Assembly (NCBI RefSeq): GCF_963576615.1 | Contig: NC_088711.1 | Span: 19,934,182-19,998,181, forward strand | Reading direction: 5' to 3' | Origin: Watersipora subatra | Lineage: Eukaryota > Bryozoa > Gymnolaemata > Cheilostomatida > Watersiporidae | Length of the DNA: 64,000 nt | In this document: positions 33,601 to 48,600 of the stretch, piece by piece | Layout of the letters: every line of letters starts with the position of its first letter | Position numbering within the stretch: position 1 is the first letter of the stretch | Position numbers and translations under genes: made by a program | The notes under the pieces: model-generated | The model's database searches: none | The model's input: the letters and a program-made list of their open reading frames with translations, nothing else | What the model was told of the DNA's origin: nothing

Positions 33601-36600
33601 CATCATTAATGCATTAATAGTGCATTAATGCATTAATAGTGCATTAATGCACTTGCACCTTTAATTTTGCAACCAATAAATTACTGAATTGTATTAAACT
33701 AGCAAACACTAAATAATTACTATAAACTTGCGTCTAGATAACAAAAAAATTCCAAATAGCCCAACAACATCCAAGCTGAATTGAGTGAAAATAATGTCAA
33801 AAATGAAATGAATAAAATGTCACCAAGAAAGTTCAAACGTCCTGATACAAAGATGTATACTGAGTTATGAGTGACAGTTCGATTAATATATCCACTAATA
33901 CTTCACACCAAACAACACTTGTCGACATTTACAGCAACAAGGTAAAGGTGACCCTAGAAAGGAACCAAATGAGGTAAAAGTAGTTAAATCAGTAAGGCAG
34001 CACTAGTGTAAAACTTAACAGCAGACTTGAAAAAAAAATTTAAGACAAATATGATCAATATTAACATTTTTATATTTTGGACATTTTTAATGCAAATAAC
34101 TTTGCATGTTGTTATTAGACATTCTAAGCTCCTCTTGATGCGTGTGATGCGCTTCTAAAGACAACATGCTGACGTAACAGCTGCTTCAGGATTGGCTTAA
34201 CCACTTAACTAAACTCATGAATACTCCAATAAAAACACAATACAGTGAAACATGGATAACTCGCCCTCGGATATAGCGAACACATGGTTAACTCGACTGG
34301 ATTTGCTTGGTCCGTTCCCACGCAATGATAAATGGCTCTATATAACTCGAACTCAGCACTGTTAATTCGAACTGTTTTTTGCCCAACGGCTACCGAAAAT
34401 CGCTTTAGAAAATCACTTTATTTCAAGCCATAGAGGTAAACCTCAACTTTTCGTAATTCATAAGCGTCGTTACTACCTCCATCGGCAAAATATTTTTGTC
34501 AACGACTGTTCTAAAGGTTTGGTGAAATTTGATTTATACGTACTACTATACGATGAATAGCACGGGCTAGCCGGGTCACGGGCGCAAGGATTTTCGCCAC
34601 GCACATACAAAACAAAAACAGCATGTTGTTTTTGTTTTGTATTTGCGTGGCGAAAATCCTTGAGTGCGTGACCCGACGTGGATTCCGAGTTGAATCAACG
34701 TCGGAATGTTGAATGTTTAAAACGTCTTAAAAATTGTAATTAAACGTATACGTTGTCTTAGCTAAAAAAACTATTCATCGTTTGACCTAAACACAGAATA
34801 CGTGTGTACATTCAATAAGTATCCATTCAAAAAACGTTAGTGATATACAATGTACCGTTAAACCTCGTAAAACTTTTAATTGAACTGCCTCGGAGTGTTG
34901 CTCTTAACGAATGCCAGGTAAAGTAAGGTAATCTTTGGATAAACTTCAAGAAAAATCGGCAAAATTGATCGTGGGTAAAACGCTCAAAAGAAAAAGATGT
35001 CTTTTCTTTTGAGCATTTCAGCAACGATCAAGTTTTGCCAATGTCAATCTAAAAACGTCCTGGCAATAACATCACCTCAAACAACAAACCAATCTCAAGT
35101 GATAGAAAAATCTCTATACTTTTTGATAAAAAACGTTTTAAACTTTACATTAGAAGCATTTAATTTGAAACAAGCCATTTGTGCTTTTGATTTATATAAT
35201 AGTTTGTATATGTTCATGTATCTACTAATAAATAAGTAAATACATGGACTTGTGACAGTGCTCTGATAACTTGAACGCTCTGATAATTCGAACCCTTTTG
35301 CTTGGTCCCTTGAAGTTTGAGTTATCCGAGTTTCACTGTATTTAGTTCGACTGTAGATGTTTCGGAGCCTAAATTTCTTACTTCATTAGCATCACGATAT
35401 GCCTCATGACTGACCATGACCTCATGAAATCACGATATGCCTCATGACTGACCAGCAAGTTTGAAAATTTTAACAAAAATGTTTTTAGGAATATTAAATC
35501 CTCATAGGTTCTGTTGTGAAACAGTTAGTCGATTGTCCATAGAAATCGCATAGTGTTAGCTTTTGCTATAGTACTTAAAGATAGCAAACTAAGCAAATAA
35601 CATGGCTGAGAATGCAGCATTTTTTGTATAGTGACATAAATTCAGCAGGGGTCACAACTCCAACATTTTATCATCAAAGAATAGTAGAATTATTAAAGTT
35701 TTAGCAAACAAAAACTTTTATGTTATGGAAAACCACCAATTTCTGATACAACAAGTCGACGACTTACTGTGTTATAAATTAATTTTCTCTAATTAACATG
35801 AGCAAACAACATCGGAATAAAAGCTTTACACAGGCAACCCAAAGTAATTATTTTGTCACCTCTGTCCATGTGCCGACGTCACCGGTATGCAACCAGCCAT
35901 CTTCGTCTATCACTTCCCGTGTTCGCTCTTCATCATCAAGGTAACCCTTGAACACATTCAAACCCTTGAGGCAGATCTCACCGATGTTATCAGATGCGTA
36001 GTAGTTCATCTCTGGGACATCAATCAGTTTTATCATATTGCAAGGCAGCGGCCGTCCAACTTCCCCTGTGCACATATAATAAACTATATTAAATATATTC
36101 AAATATATTAAATATATTCAACCATATTAAATATATTCAACTATGTTAAGTATATTAAACAAAACTGAATATATTCAACTGTATTAAATATGTTCAACTA
36201 TATTAAGTATATTCAAATATATTAAATATATTCAACCATATTAAATATATTCAACTATGTTAAGTATATTAAACAAAACTGAATATATTCAACTGTATTA
36301 AATATGTTCAACTAGATTAAATATAATAAACTACACATGTATATTAAATATACTCAACCATATTAAATATATTCAACTATAATAAATATATTAAACTATA
36401 TTAACTATATTAAATATATCTTTATCTAGCGTAAATATTTATATGCATACTAGGTGAATACCCGGCGTTGCAGATTGCGTTGCGGTAATAAAAAAGCTGT
36501 TGCCCAGAAAACTTATTTCTATTTAACATATACAACATTTACGATTCTAACTTTTAATCTTCAAATCATGACAAAAGTGTTTTTGTGTAGTTCAAATAAA

Positions 36601-39600
36601 TTAAGAGACAAAATAAATCAAAGACTTTAACTGTAATATCTACTTAACAATAGAAGGAGATGGGAAATTAACTAAGTGATAATAACGGGGATTTGACAGT
36701 TACCAATGTTTAAACTTAAAACCCTGCATTCAAATAATGTTTACAAACAACCTAACAAATAGAACTTTATAAATGTATAATTCGTATAACATTACAAATA
36801 TAAGAGAGTGAGGAATAACTGATACGTTTAGAAAAAAGATTGAACATCTCAGCAATTGAACCGGGTGCATTCGGATGCACAGATGTGAAGCCAAGCATAC
36901 TTTGAGTAGAATGCGTAATAAGTATGATCACTATGCTGTAAAATGGCAAGATTACCGCGTGGTGCATGGGGTTGAACGTGTGTTTCGGGTTCCGAATAAA
37001 CCAGGTTTGCTACCAGTACCTTGCGGATTTTTATTACTAGATTTTAATCGCTATAAAACTGGACACACAGATAACAAAAGACAAACATTGAAATTTATAC
37101 ATAGACTTATGATTATATTACTTGCATAATATACCATTTATTCATAATGTGCAACTACCGCTATGTTACGCCAAAAAGGCAAATATCAGTTGAAATTTAG
37201 TAATGCTCCTGTGTAGAGCCTCCTTAGCTTACCATTGTTGTGAATATTGCCATAATACATCTAATAAATACTACAAATCATGAACTAATAACAATTAATG
37301 GACCAATTAACAAACCAGAATTTAATGGACTTCATTGCAAACTGGCTTCAAATAATAAAAACACTAGTAGTAGTCAGTCAGCCACCATCTAAAAAGTAGC
37401 CTAAAAATTGAGTTCCGCTCCGGTTACATGGATATACACAATTTAAGTGGTTTCTGCATCAATAAACCTGATTTTTTTAAATCTGGGCGACCTTTGTAAA
37501 CAACCTTGCGCTTTGAACCAATCAAATGGCTGAAACTCATTTGGCAAGAGAGGGCAACTCCTCAAGTTTGGTTCCCAAAAAATCATTACCTAATTCTGAG
37601 TGAATGTGCAGGTTTGTAGTGAGTTACTACCTGCCATGTTGTTTAGCACCTTCAGCTTGATAACCCACAACATACACAATGTATATCCATGCAACTGGAG
37701 AGGAACTGAACAATAATTGGAGGTGGCTTACTGACTATTATATAGTCTATTACTATACTATTAATAGTTACATAAAAGCATGTTAAAAACTATAAAGTCA
37801 AATATAAAACTTTTACACAAATGATAATGTTTGAGTAGTTAATACTAGTGTGTAAATAATTTCAATAGAAAAATGGAGAGTAGGGAAGTAGATATATTTA
37901 CCAGCACTGGATTCACCCACGAGAGTACCACTAGCACCTGCAGTAGATTCTGTCATCCCATAACCTTCCAATATCTAAAATATTCAAAGAATGACATAGT
38001 CGTACTCTCTTTACAAATGAATAAAATGCTATTTATAATCACTTCGACATGTAAAATTTTTGACATACAATGTAAAATTTGAGCAAATGTTTGTCTTGAA
38101 ACAAAAAGTTATTTGTAACATATATGATTTGAAGTTTCTTGAAATATTCTAGACATGTAAATTAGTACATATATATACTGCTCTTCATATAGTTTGGTTT
38201 GATTATATATTGCTTGACTAGTTAGTATTAAACGGTGCTTCATTCTTTCGCTTTTGAAATCAATAATTTCAAGAAAATCAGTCTGGGTGGTAGAAAGAGT
38301 GAAGGAAGACGGCAGCATTTTTGTTAAAATTAAAACATAAAAAAAAGAACGATAAAAACATAACCTAACATCTTTAGATTAAAAGTTTGAAAAAAATCTC
38401 TCACACTGTCTTGTAGTCATCGCAAGGGAAAAAGTCAACATGATGCAAACACAAGAAACTTGGACCGAGAGGAAGTGAACTCGAAGTGAAAAACTCAAAT
38501 GTACATAAGCATGTTAGGTTAGGTTAAAGTTCATGTAGTTTAACTTAGACCAGCTCTAAATCTCTGTCATGGCCTCTTTGTACGCATCATTAACATATTG
38601 TACAGTCATGGTCTGTACAGCAAGAGTCTTGTACAGTCATGGTCTGTACAGTAAAAGCCTTGTACAGTCATGGTCTGTACAGTAAAAGTCTTGTACAGTC
38701 ATGGTCTGTACAGTAAAAGCCTTGTACAGTCATGGTCTGTACAGTAAAAGTCTTGCACAGTCATGGTCTGTACAGTAAAAGTCTTGTACAATCATGGTCT
38801 GTACAGTAAAAGTCTTGTACAGTCATGGTCTGTACAGTAAAAGTCTTGTACAGTCATGGTCTGTACAGTAAAAGTCTTGTACAGTCATGGTCTGTACAGT
38901 AAAAGTCTTGTACAGTCATGGTCTGTACAGTAAAAGTCTTGTACAGTCATGGTCTGTACAGTAAAAGTCTTGTACAGTCATGGTCTGTACAGTAAAAGTT
39001 TTGCACAGTCATGGTCTGTACAGTAAAAGTCTTGTACAGTCATGGTCTGTACCATAAAAGCCTTGTACAGTCATGGTCTGTACCATAAAAGCCTTGTACA
39101 GTCATGGTCTGTACCATAAAAGTCTTGTACAGTCATGGACTGTACAGTAAAAGTCTTGTACAGTCATGGTCTGTACCATAAAAGCCTTGTACAGTCATGG
39201 TCTGTACAGTAAAAGTCTTGTACAGTCATGGTCTGTACAGTAAAAGTCTTGTACAGTCATGGACTGTACAGTAAAAGTCTTGTACAGTCATGGTCTGTAC
39301 CATAAAAGTCTTGTACAGTCATGGTCTGTACATAAAAGTCTTGTACAGTCATGGTCTGTACCATAAAAGCCTTGTGAAGTCATGGTCTGTACCATAAAAG
39401 TTTTGTACAGTCATGGACTGTACAGTAAAAGTCTTGTACAGTCATGGTCTGTACCATAAAAGCGATGTTACAATAAAAACCTTTTACAACTGATCATTAC
39501 TTCAATTATTTATTTTCCAACATATAAATTAGTTTTTTTCACATTATTTTATATAAGGTATTTTTTAATGTTATGCGTTATGTTATAGAGAGCAATTTAA

Positions 39601-42600
39601 TGATGGATGCCATTCCTGTGACCATTGGTGCCAATTTTGGGAAATTGAACCCAAACCTGTTGTTTACAGTCAGACATTCAGACAGTCAGACAATTACTCC
39701 CAAGTCTTTGTGCTGTTGAGCAAACCGTATAAAACACAATATACATGTATTAGCTTCAACGCACCACTTTGACAAATGAAGCAGGTGTTGTGATGGGTTA
39801 ACTTACTATGTTAAAATCTGGTTGAGCCACTGAATGAGCACTCAAAATATTTGAGAAAGAACAAACTATGAATTAACAATAAAAGTGATGCTTTAAAAGT
39901 ACAAACTGGTTTCGTACAAGTTAATCTTTGATCAAATACACACAAACTTAAAAGACACGGAAAATAGTGTAACCAAACACCGAGTCCAGTTCAGCTCATC
40001 ACAAGTTGCAAATCTAACAATTTAATGTTACACATACCACAGCACCGAGTGCTAGCCTTAAGAACCTGAGCACAGGATACGCGATTGGTGCGGAGCCTGT
40101 CATGACTATCTTCACCCTTCCTCCAAGCAAATCACGAAGCTTTTTGAAAAGGATCTTATCCCACACTGTTGACTTAGTGATAATCCCACTGAAACAGAAC
40201 ATATACTTACAATACATCGTTGAAAAAGAACAAATCTTGCTGGCTTAGGTACAAACTGTGTGATGGCTTATGATCTACCTATGTTCATCAAACCCACTTT
40301 GTCATTGCGTGTCTATCTGTTAGTCTGTGGAAATACTATGCACTTCATTATTTTATGGCCGATTTCATTCAAACTCCACAAACATATGTTCCGTACCTTC
40401 CGCCAGGTTGTTAAAATATTTGGTTTCAAAACTTTGTTTGGTTCTTGAAAACCAGCTTTTTAAACACCCATCTGATTAGAAACTCAAGATGGTGCCATCA
40501 CATGCGTTAAGGACATATGCCCTCAGTAAACCTATTCATGGATTGTTGTCATGACAGCGGAGTAGCAATCTTTATTGAAAATTACAGGCATGCTCTGGCC
40601 TATTTGATTGAAAATAAAAGACGCGCTGACCAACACTGGTCTTATTGCTAGTCTATACTAAAGTATGAAATAGAATCTTTAACCAAGTAACCTGACAGGA
40701 CTGGGAAAGCATTAGAAAATGAGTCGAATAGTTTCCGCACAGCCATTAAAAAATCTGATGCTCAAACATAAACAAAACTCCAAAACCTGAACATTTAAAA
40801 CTACGTTTGAACCGCTGTCATAAAAACTTCCCCAAAGTCCCGGCATGATTGCCTAATGTAAATAATAAAACCTTCGAAAATTAATTACACTGATAAACAT
40901 TACCATAACAGCCCTGACTGGTTGCAGTAGCCTAATCGTAGCGAAATGGACTATATTTAGCTATTACTTGCTAATGATTTCACATTTACATTTAAACACC
41001 TTTAAATTCTTATTTTTTTTCCAATTTATTTCAACAAAACACTTCTTTCAAGTTATGCAATTTTAAGCTTACAGTTGTTTGAAAATCTTTACAGTTGTTT
41101 TATTTATTTTTAATTTAGTTGTCCTGCACAAAATTTTTTCCTAATAATATGAAGTTTGAAAGTTGCAGTTGTTTGAAAAAGTTTGAAAACCTTTACAGTT
41201 GTTTTTATTTTCTCTCTTAATTTATTTCAACTACACAAAACACTTCTCTCATGATGTGTAGTTTGAAAGTTAGAATGGCAAATGTTGTTATATGTTAAAT
41301 ACAAATCAATTTTCTGTGCAAAGAACTTTTTTATTACCCGGGCAACGCCGGGTAGCACAGATAGGTCTATATATATACATGTATATAAACCTAAAAATGT
41401 TTGTCGTTAGTCTGTCCGCTATGGCGATTAGTATTTAGCATTGATAATTCCGCAGCGCAGACGGTTTGTTCTCGGAACCTCCCATTCACCAGGCAATAAC
41501 CTTGGGTGATATGAGTCATTATCTGGGTTAAAATATTTCAACCTTCGTCAACTCAATGACTGCTTGAACAGCTAGAAAAACTTTGGTGAAGTTGTTGACA
41601 ATTTCTTAGCTTTTATTTGTTTCAAACTGGAGTTTTTAATGTAATAATCAATTGAAGCATCCCTTTTAAAATAAGAACCTTAATCTTTATTAACTACATT
41701 GCTAAATGCAAATTTCAAAACTATAAATTAGACACATTTTGGTGATACCCATCTGTTATAATCAAACATTTTTTTACAAAATAAATCAAGAAAATTTTCA
41801 AGTGGTTAAAATTACTCTTTTAACCAAAAAAGATTGAATGTGCTTGTTAATTAATTAAATTTTATAACTTAATTTTGTGATGTTGCATAGCACTCTGCAA
41901 CATCACAAAAGCTTGCTCTCACGGTTTTTATTACTAAGTTTAGCAATACGGATACTAGCTTACTCAAATTAGTCATTGGCATTGTGCCAGGCTAATGGCA
42001 AGTGTGCAACTACACCACCTGCCACTGTTTATAGGCTATTTTTAATACCCGTGCAATGCCGGCAGTCGGCTAATCTATACTATAAAAAGAGCCATGTCTG
42101 TCTGTCTGTCCATTCACAGCCTCGGTTAGATGCCTCATACAGGACTCAAACTCATGGCATTCACTTTAGTAGCCTAACATGGTAGCACTTTAAAACCTGC
42201 ACCAATTGACCGCCTTCTCACTTTTCAAAATAATTGTGCATAGTGCGTGTGGTTCATTGGCACAACAAGCATCTTTTACGGCACACTGGACAGCTAGGGT
42301 GCTAATAACCATAACAGCTGATCAGTGAGCAGCTCCACAGCCGCCATATTTTACTTCATTTAATATTTATGATGTTAAATATTAAATGAAGTATAAAATA
42401 TTTGCTGCCAGAAGGTCAACTGAGAGTGCTTTTGAATTTTTGATATGTAATGGTATTCCCATCATTCACTCCATCTAATTATAGAGGAATTATGGTACAA
42501 TTTGTGATAAATGAGTCCAGAAAGATACGCAATAACCTTGTCTCATTGACAAAGGTATGCATATGTCTATTAAAAACCATAGCCTGAGATCTTTCTAAGC

Positions 42601-45600
42601 TAGTAATATTTTAGGTTACAATAGTTGTCGACTTATCGCATAACAAACATGCTTGGTGAATGCTAAAATATTGTTAAATTGAATTACTCAACAGGTCATT
42701 CTCTCATTAATACGGTGATTAAAGTAACCTCTTCCTACTTTGCAATTCAGCTTTCAAGGCTTCAGTGCTTTGCGAGTTTCATTCATGAAAATACTATGAT
42801 TATTTTTATGAATTTAAAATTTTTTAGATGAAAAATAAAATTAATTCAAAAATATTCATCAAACAATTAAGGAAAATAAATAAATATAATTAAAATACAT
42901 GAATCTCTCTCATACTCTGGCTCAGTGATATCCCTCCACAAACATCACTATGATAACAGTCATCGTTGTTCGTTATTTTCTCATTACATTTTGTGAAATT
43001 TAGAAGTGCAAAGTGCTTGTGACCCCGTCATCATTCCTAAGAAATGCCCTTGACCCTCAAATTGTCTAATGAAGCTAAAAAAGCAAACATCTTATGATTT
43101 TATGACTATTAAATATGGGTTAATTAGTTTCTATTTCACAGATTTGAACTTTTAGCGGGGAGAGGTGGATCCGCTTAACTGTGGAAAATGAGGAATTATT
43201 GTATTCTATTAACTACATATCATTGAAAACGACAAAAGGAAGAAAACTCCAAGTTTATGGCCATATTATGTACATGTAAGCCTAAAGGGTAATTTATCGC
43301 ATACTTTATTCAACGATAGCTATTTTTCATTCAGATTTCCAAGAAGCATGAGTAAAATCGTGCAAGCATACTTTGGGTTTGAGCGCATTGATACAAATCA
43401 CGGCGGCTCCAAAACGCTATTGCTAGGGTAGACGTGGCTAGGGTAGGCGTGTCTTACCGCTTGAGGTAGTACTCTTTGGCATTCAAAGCTTTCTCAAAAA
43501 GTCTTCTCTTGACATAGCTCTGATTCACTGAACTCATCACCTGTAAGGAAACAATCTTTACCATATCAAGAGCAGTATCCGTCTATCTGTAGCTACGCTA
43601 TGAGCATTCGGAAAAAAGACTACTTCGCACGGAAATCAAACCACAGACATCAGATTCAAAGGCAAACACTCTACCAATACACCAACCAGGCACCTTACCA
43701 CTTGATGGGCTTATTCTCTATGTATTGATTACTCATGACAATCTCTCACAGTGCACAGGACTGGCAAGCGTATTAGTTATTATATAAATGTATTAAACAT
43801 AAACCTTCACCTAAAATATATCTAGTGAGCTTTAACACTCTGGACTGACTCATTGACAATACATATGAACAGTTTCACCCAATAAAATCCAAAACGAAAA
43901 GCACTTGTTAGATCAACAAGCTCAATGCATTGAACGTGGTATAATTTGTAAGAACAGCCTATATGAACCATATTTCAGCCTTCTTCAACTCAATGACCGC
44001 TTGAAGAGCTAGACAAATTTTGGTGAAGTTTCTGACAATTTCTTAGCTTTTAGTTGAGTTTTTCAAACCTTAGTTTTCAACATAATAATTAATTGAAGCA
44101 TCCTTTTTAAAATAAGATCCTTAATGTTCATTTACTAATTAAATTGCTAAATGCAAGTTTCAAAATTATAAATTAGGTACATTTTGGTAATACCCATCTA
44201 GTACAATCAAAAAAATTTTTTATTAAATTAAATCAAGAAAAATTTTCAGTGGTTAGAACTGTTCTTTGACAAAACATTGAATATGCTTGTTAATTAATTA
44301 AATTTTGTAAATTAATTTTTTCCATCAGAATGCTTAAGAACAGCAAGTCGACTGTCAGAACATGCAGACCACCTTCTTAGCCATGCCCAACCATAGAGAA
44401 GTTGTGATGCCGGAAGCTTCGGTAAAGAAAGACGACCAATGTAACCAATTCATAATGACAACTGAACAGCCTTGATCATGCGAAACGACTTAACCCACTC
44501 GCTTTTCATCAAAAAAAATATTATTAGAGAATTCGATATTCATTTTGTGTCTTCAATCGTGCTTATAAAACAGGAAATAGCTAGAAAAATGTCAATTTTC
44601 TGTAATAAGTTCAGGCAATTCTTTAGAAACATCTGTTCTTGGTTTGAGGTATGCTTTGTGTAGAAAGTTGAGGTGGCGCATGATCAGACTTTTACACTTT
44701 CAGAAACTTGAGTGAAAATTAGACTGTTTTTAAAGTCATTTAAAGATAGTTTAAAAAGCAAGTTTGCAATTGCCTTCACTACATTTTTGTTTTTATTTAC
44801 TTTCATAGATGTAAATATTCAGAATTTGTTTCAATTGAGTCAACTTCAAGAAGTTGTACTCTAGCATGAGACAGAATATCATAGAGTAATATCATAGAGT
44901 GCACTTTATAACATGAAAACGCATAACGATTACGAAAACAAAATTTACCAAAATGAAATAATACCTTGCTATATATAGATTTTGGCTTTCAAATGTCTAA
45001 ATTAGCAAATGTTATAACTGCGCTTGCAGATAACTCTATTAGAAAGCTTTTCTGGTGTATAAATTTAAAGACAAGCATTTTTGCATGTGAATTAACTTAA
45101 AACACACTGATGAGTGGGCACAACTCCAGAGAATAGAAACGGTAGAAACAAAAGTTGTATGCAAACAGATGAAGCAATAAAGCTAACATAAAAATATTAT
45201 AAAGTTAGGCCTCAACCAAATGTTAGTAAAAACCCATACTAAGAACAGAACAAGGCTCTCAAACTGAGATCTGTGAAGAGCGAACAACTCCTCATTCTTG
45301 GTTTGTAATAATTATTACGTGGGTAACACAAAGAGCTTACTCATTAGTTGAATTCTCAGCCTGTAAATGTAGGAAACTTTGAACAAGAATGGTAAGTCAT
45401 TACAACTTTTCATGCATTTTAAACAAAATATTATAATATAATAAATGAGTTATTTAAAAACCTATAATTGTTGATTGGATTCGGATAAACAATTGACTAG
45501 TGACCAGACATAATTGTACAACATTTAACAATTGTAACTCTGCTCGCTCATCAATCTGCCTTGCTACTTTCCTCGTCCTTAAGTGATATTGTGTAATTAA

Positions 45601-48600
45601 CTTCATAAAATTTTTACTTCACTGCCTAGCAACAGCCTAGAATGACATCCCATAGAAAAGTTGTTTTCTTATAAATGATACCCTCGACACTAACAAAAAC
45701 GTGGAGCTTGCAATCACAACATGATTGAGAAGAAGAAATTATACATGAGAGAAAAGTATTGTACCCATCATGCACCGAGGAGCCATCACCAGGAAAAAAG
45801 CTCTATATTTCTAGCTTTCACAACACTCCTAATTCATGTGTTATCGCAGTAATTTTTTCACAATCGTAACTGTTTGTCATATAATCTGCTAGACCAGTTA
45901 TTTTTACAAATTCTTAACAAGTTTGCAGTTATCTGAATAAAAATTACCAAAAACATATATATCACAACGAAATACTGTGTACCAACTAATGCTCTGACAG
46001 TCTAGTGTGCCATGAGACATTACCAGGTGTGTCGATAAAGTACAGAAACTAGCTATCTGCGCAATATTCCTAACCGCTGAAAGGTGAGGGATTGGCACAG
46101 GTGTTATAGTGTTGGTCTACCAAGTTGATCATTGTGAGTTCAAATCCCTCTTATAACAAATCTTTTATATCATTTTATCTAAAGAGTGTGACACACAGCG
46201 AACTAATACACACCCTGTCACATTAATATATGGATAACCTACGATTATAATATGCCCAGAGTAATATGACAGTACAATTCACTAGAAAAAGAGTGTTTGC
46301 TATTATCATTATTGTTGTTATCAACTTGTATCGATAGATATCATTTGTCACTATTTATTCCCGCTATGAGAAAAAGCCGCTACAAGAACAAAAACAAGAA
46401 TTTTTGTGATTACTATATCGTAGTAATCACAAAAAATCTATAAGTTACCCTCAAATTTCAAGTCTGAAGATGCAAAGGCAGCCCGCTTGTAAAACTCGAC
46501 ATGAACATTGGAGTTTTTTTAAAGAATGTTATATAATTTAGGATGCTGGCTACTCTAAAGTGAAAAGGGAATAGAGCTACCAGCTATGAGTAGGCATTCA
46601 TAAAATACCTTGTCATATATCTTGGTGAGGATGCGAGGCACTGAGGCAAAATATGTCGGCTTTAGATGTTGCAAGTCACTGAGCAGCTGCGTAACATCAC
46701 CGCTAAAGAAGCCAATCTTAGCTCCAAATAGCATCATCTCCACCTGCGCATCATCAACATTGACGCTTGGACAAAGCAACAACATTAGACAACTTAAATA
46801 TACCCAGTTTGCATATACCAAAACCTGATCATGGCACAAAACCAGAGTGTCATTTCAGCTCATCAAATTAATGATTAGATTGGCCGACTAGTGAATCAGA
46901 TGGCTCGCCTACTTGCATCTCAGATGACTCATGTACTTGCATGTCAGACGACTCGCCTACTTACATGCCAGATGACTGGCCTACTTTTATGTCAGACAAC
47001 TCGCTTACTTGCATGTCAAATGACTTGCCTATTTGCATGTCGGATGACTCGCCCACTTGCATGTCAGATGACTCACCCACTTGCATGTCAGATGACTCAC
47101 CTACTTGTATGTCAGACAACTCGCCTACTCAAATGCCACATGACTCGCCTACTCAAATGTCAGACAACTCGCCTACTTGCGTCTCAAATGACTCATGTAC
47201 TTGCATGTCAGACGACTTGCCTACTTACAAGCCTGATGACTCACCTACTTACATATCAGACAACTCGCCTACTTAAATGTCAGACGACTCACCTACTTGC
47301 ATGTCAGACGACTTGTCTATTTACATGTCAGACAACTCGTCGATTTGCATGCCAGATGACCCTCCTACTTGCATGTCAGAAAATAAGCTTACTTGTGTAT
47401 CAGTAAACACAAGACAACCTGACGAGACAACCTGTTCCATGTGAGTCAAACTACTAGCTCACTTGTTAACCAGACAAATAGCCTTCTAGAGTAAACCATG
47501 AGGCTGGCCTAATAGTATACCAGCCAACCCACTAGTAGACAACTAGCCTACTAGTAGTTAGACAACTTGCTTGATAGTAGCCAGACAACTTGCCCAGCGT
47601 ATAACAATGAACACTGCAACTTTCTTAACCACTTATCTTATGTAAATGCTTCCATAGGAGTTCACTCTCTCAAAATCAACAGCAAATAATTCTAAAAGCT
47701 AATAGTGAGTGCATCAATCAACTCCCAACGAGATTATATTTGGAGCTGTTGAACTGTTGTTGGTACATCTAGATTTGAATATGAGGTAAATATCTTCCAA
47801 ATTAAATATTTCTAACAGGTGGGCAAACATTAATCAGATAAACACACGTCCATACCATCATCATCTGCTCATAGAGATGAGCCAGTGGCAGATAGGATAA
47901 ATACGTCTCGTCGTCGCCCAAGAGGTTGTCAATAGGTAGGAACTGCAGAAGAGGAAACTACGATTATGAATACAGAACAGAGCTACCAACAAGTAACAAA
48001 CTCAAATTTTTCTTCATTGTTTTTTTTATAGAAAAATTAAAATTTTTTTTTTTGTAACTTTTCTTCTGAAAGCTGGCACACACTGTATCACAGAATGTCA
48101 GGGTTGTCCTATCAGTGATTATTCATAAACTATATGTGCACTGTAGACCGATGACATCATCAAGGCAACGCAGAAGCCAAGAACCATTGCATTGAGGGTG
48201 TCAAACTTTCGTAATATTTTGCCGCGCATCAACGACAGTCCACGCAATGTGCACCACTTTTGCGCAGATTGCTTGACCTATAGTTCCCTTCGTAACAGTT
48301 GCCGCGGGACTAGTATGAACTCATTTCCAGGACCCCAATGTATAATGAAAACGCTATGATATAAACTATTCGCTGATATAAACGCAGATGGGTTTGTGAT
48401 AGAGTGTACAATGTTACCACAGACACTCCCCAATGTATGGTGGGATTACTACCGATATACTGTGACAGACTTTAAACTGTGTTTCCCAAAAAACGCTCCC
48501 TTCAGTCATAAATCTATTTATCATCTACAAGGTCATTTTATCAATTGTACTGTAATCCGAAGCTAAGGCTAACAATCGATTGGTAGAATACGTACAACGG

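Larger units (their letters stand above)
34243..35338. mobile_element. pogo/Tigger-like transposon (1.1 kb) with nested insert
   Basis: TA+cagtgaaacatggataact on the left. The right end reads, as reverse complement, cagtgaaactcggataactc, followed by TA. Internal repeats of 'ttcgaac' and 'tgcttggtcc' lie near both ends. Nested inside are a 102-bp palindrome (34573-34674) and a TTAA MITE family 1 relative (about 34905-35160). No transposase was seen. Confidence 0.8.

Noticed and set aside
38585-39475. CRISPR-like array of short repeats
   Set aside because: The units are contiguous with no unique spacers, and the DNA is animal nuclear; this is a minisatellite.
45115-45160. Second hammerhead (ctgatgagtgggc...gaaac)
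   Set aside because: CTGATGAG is present, but stem II and stem III do not pair in register with a GAAA and a cleavage triplet.
46891-47406. 171-codon and 111-codon repeat proteins
   Set aside because: 24-bp minisatellite in an intron, antisense to ACSL copy B; open because the period is a multiple of three.
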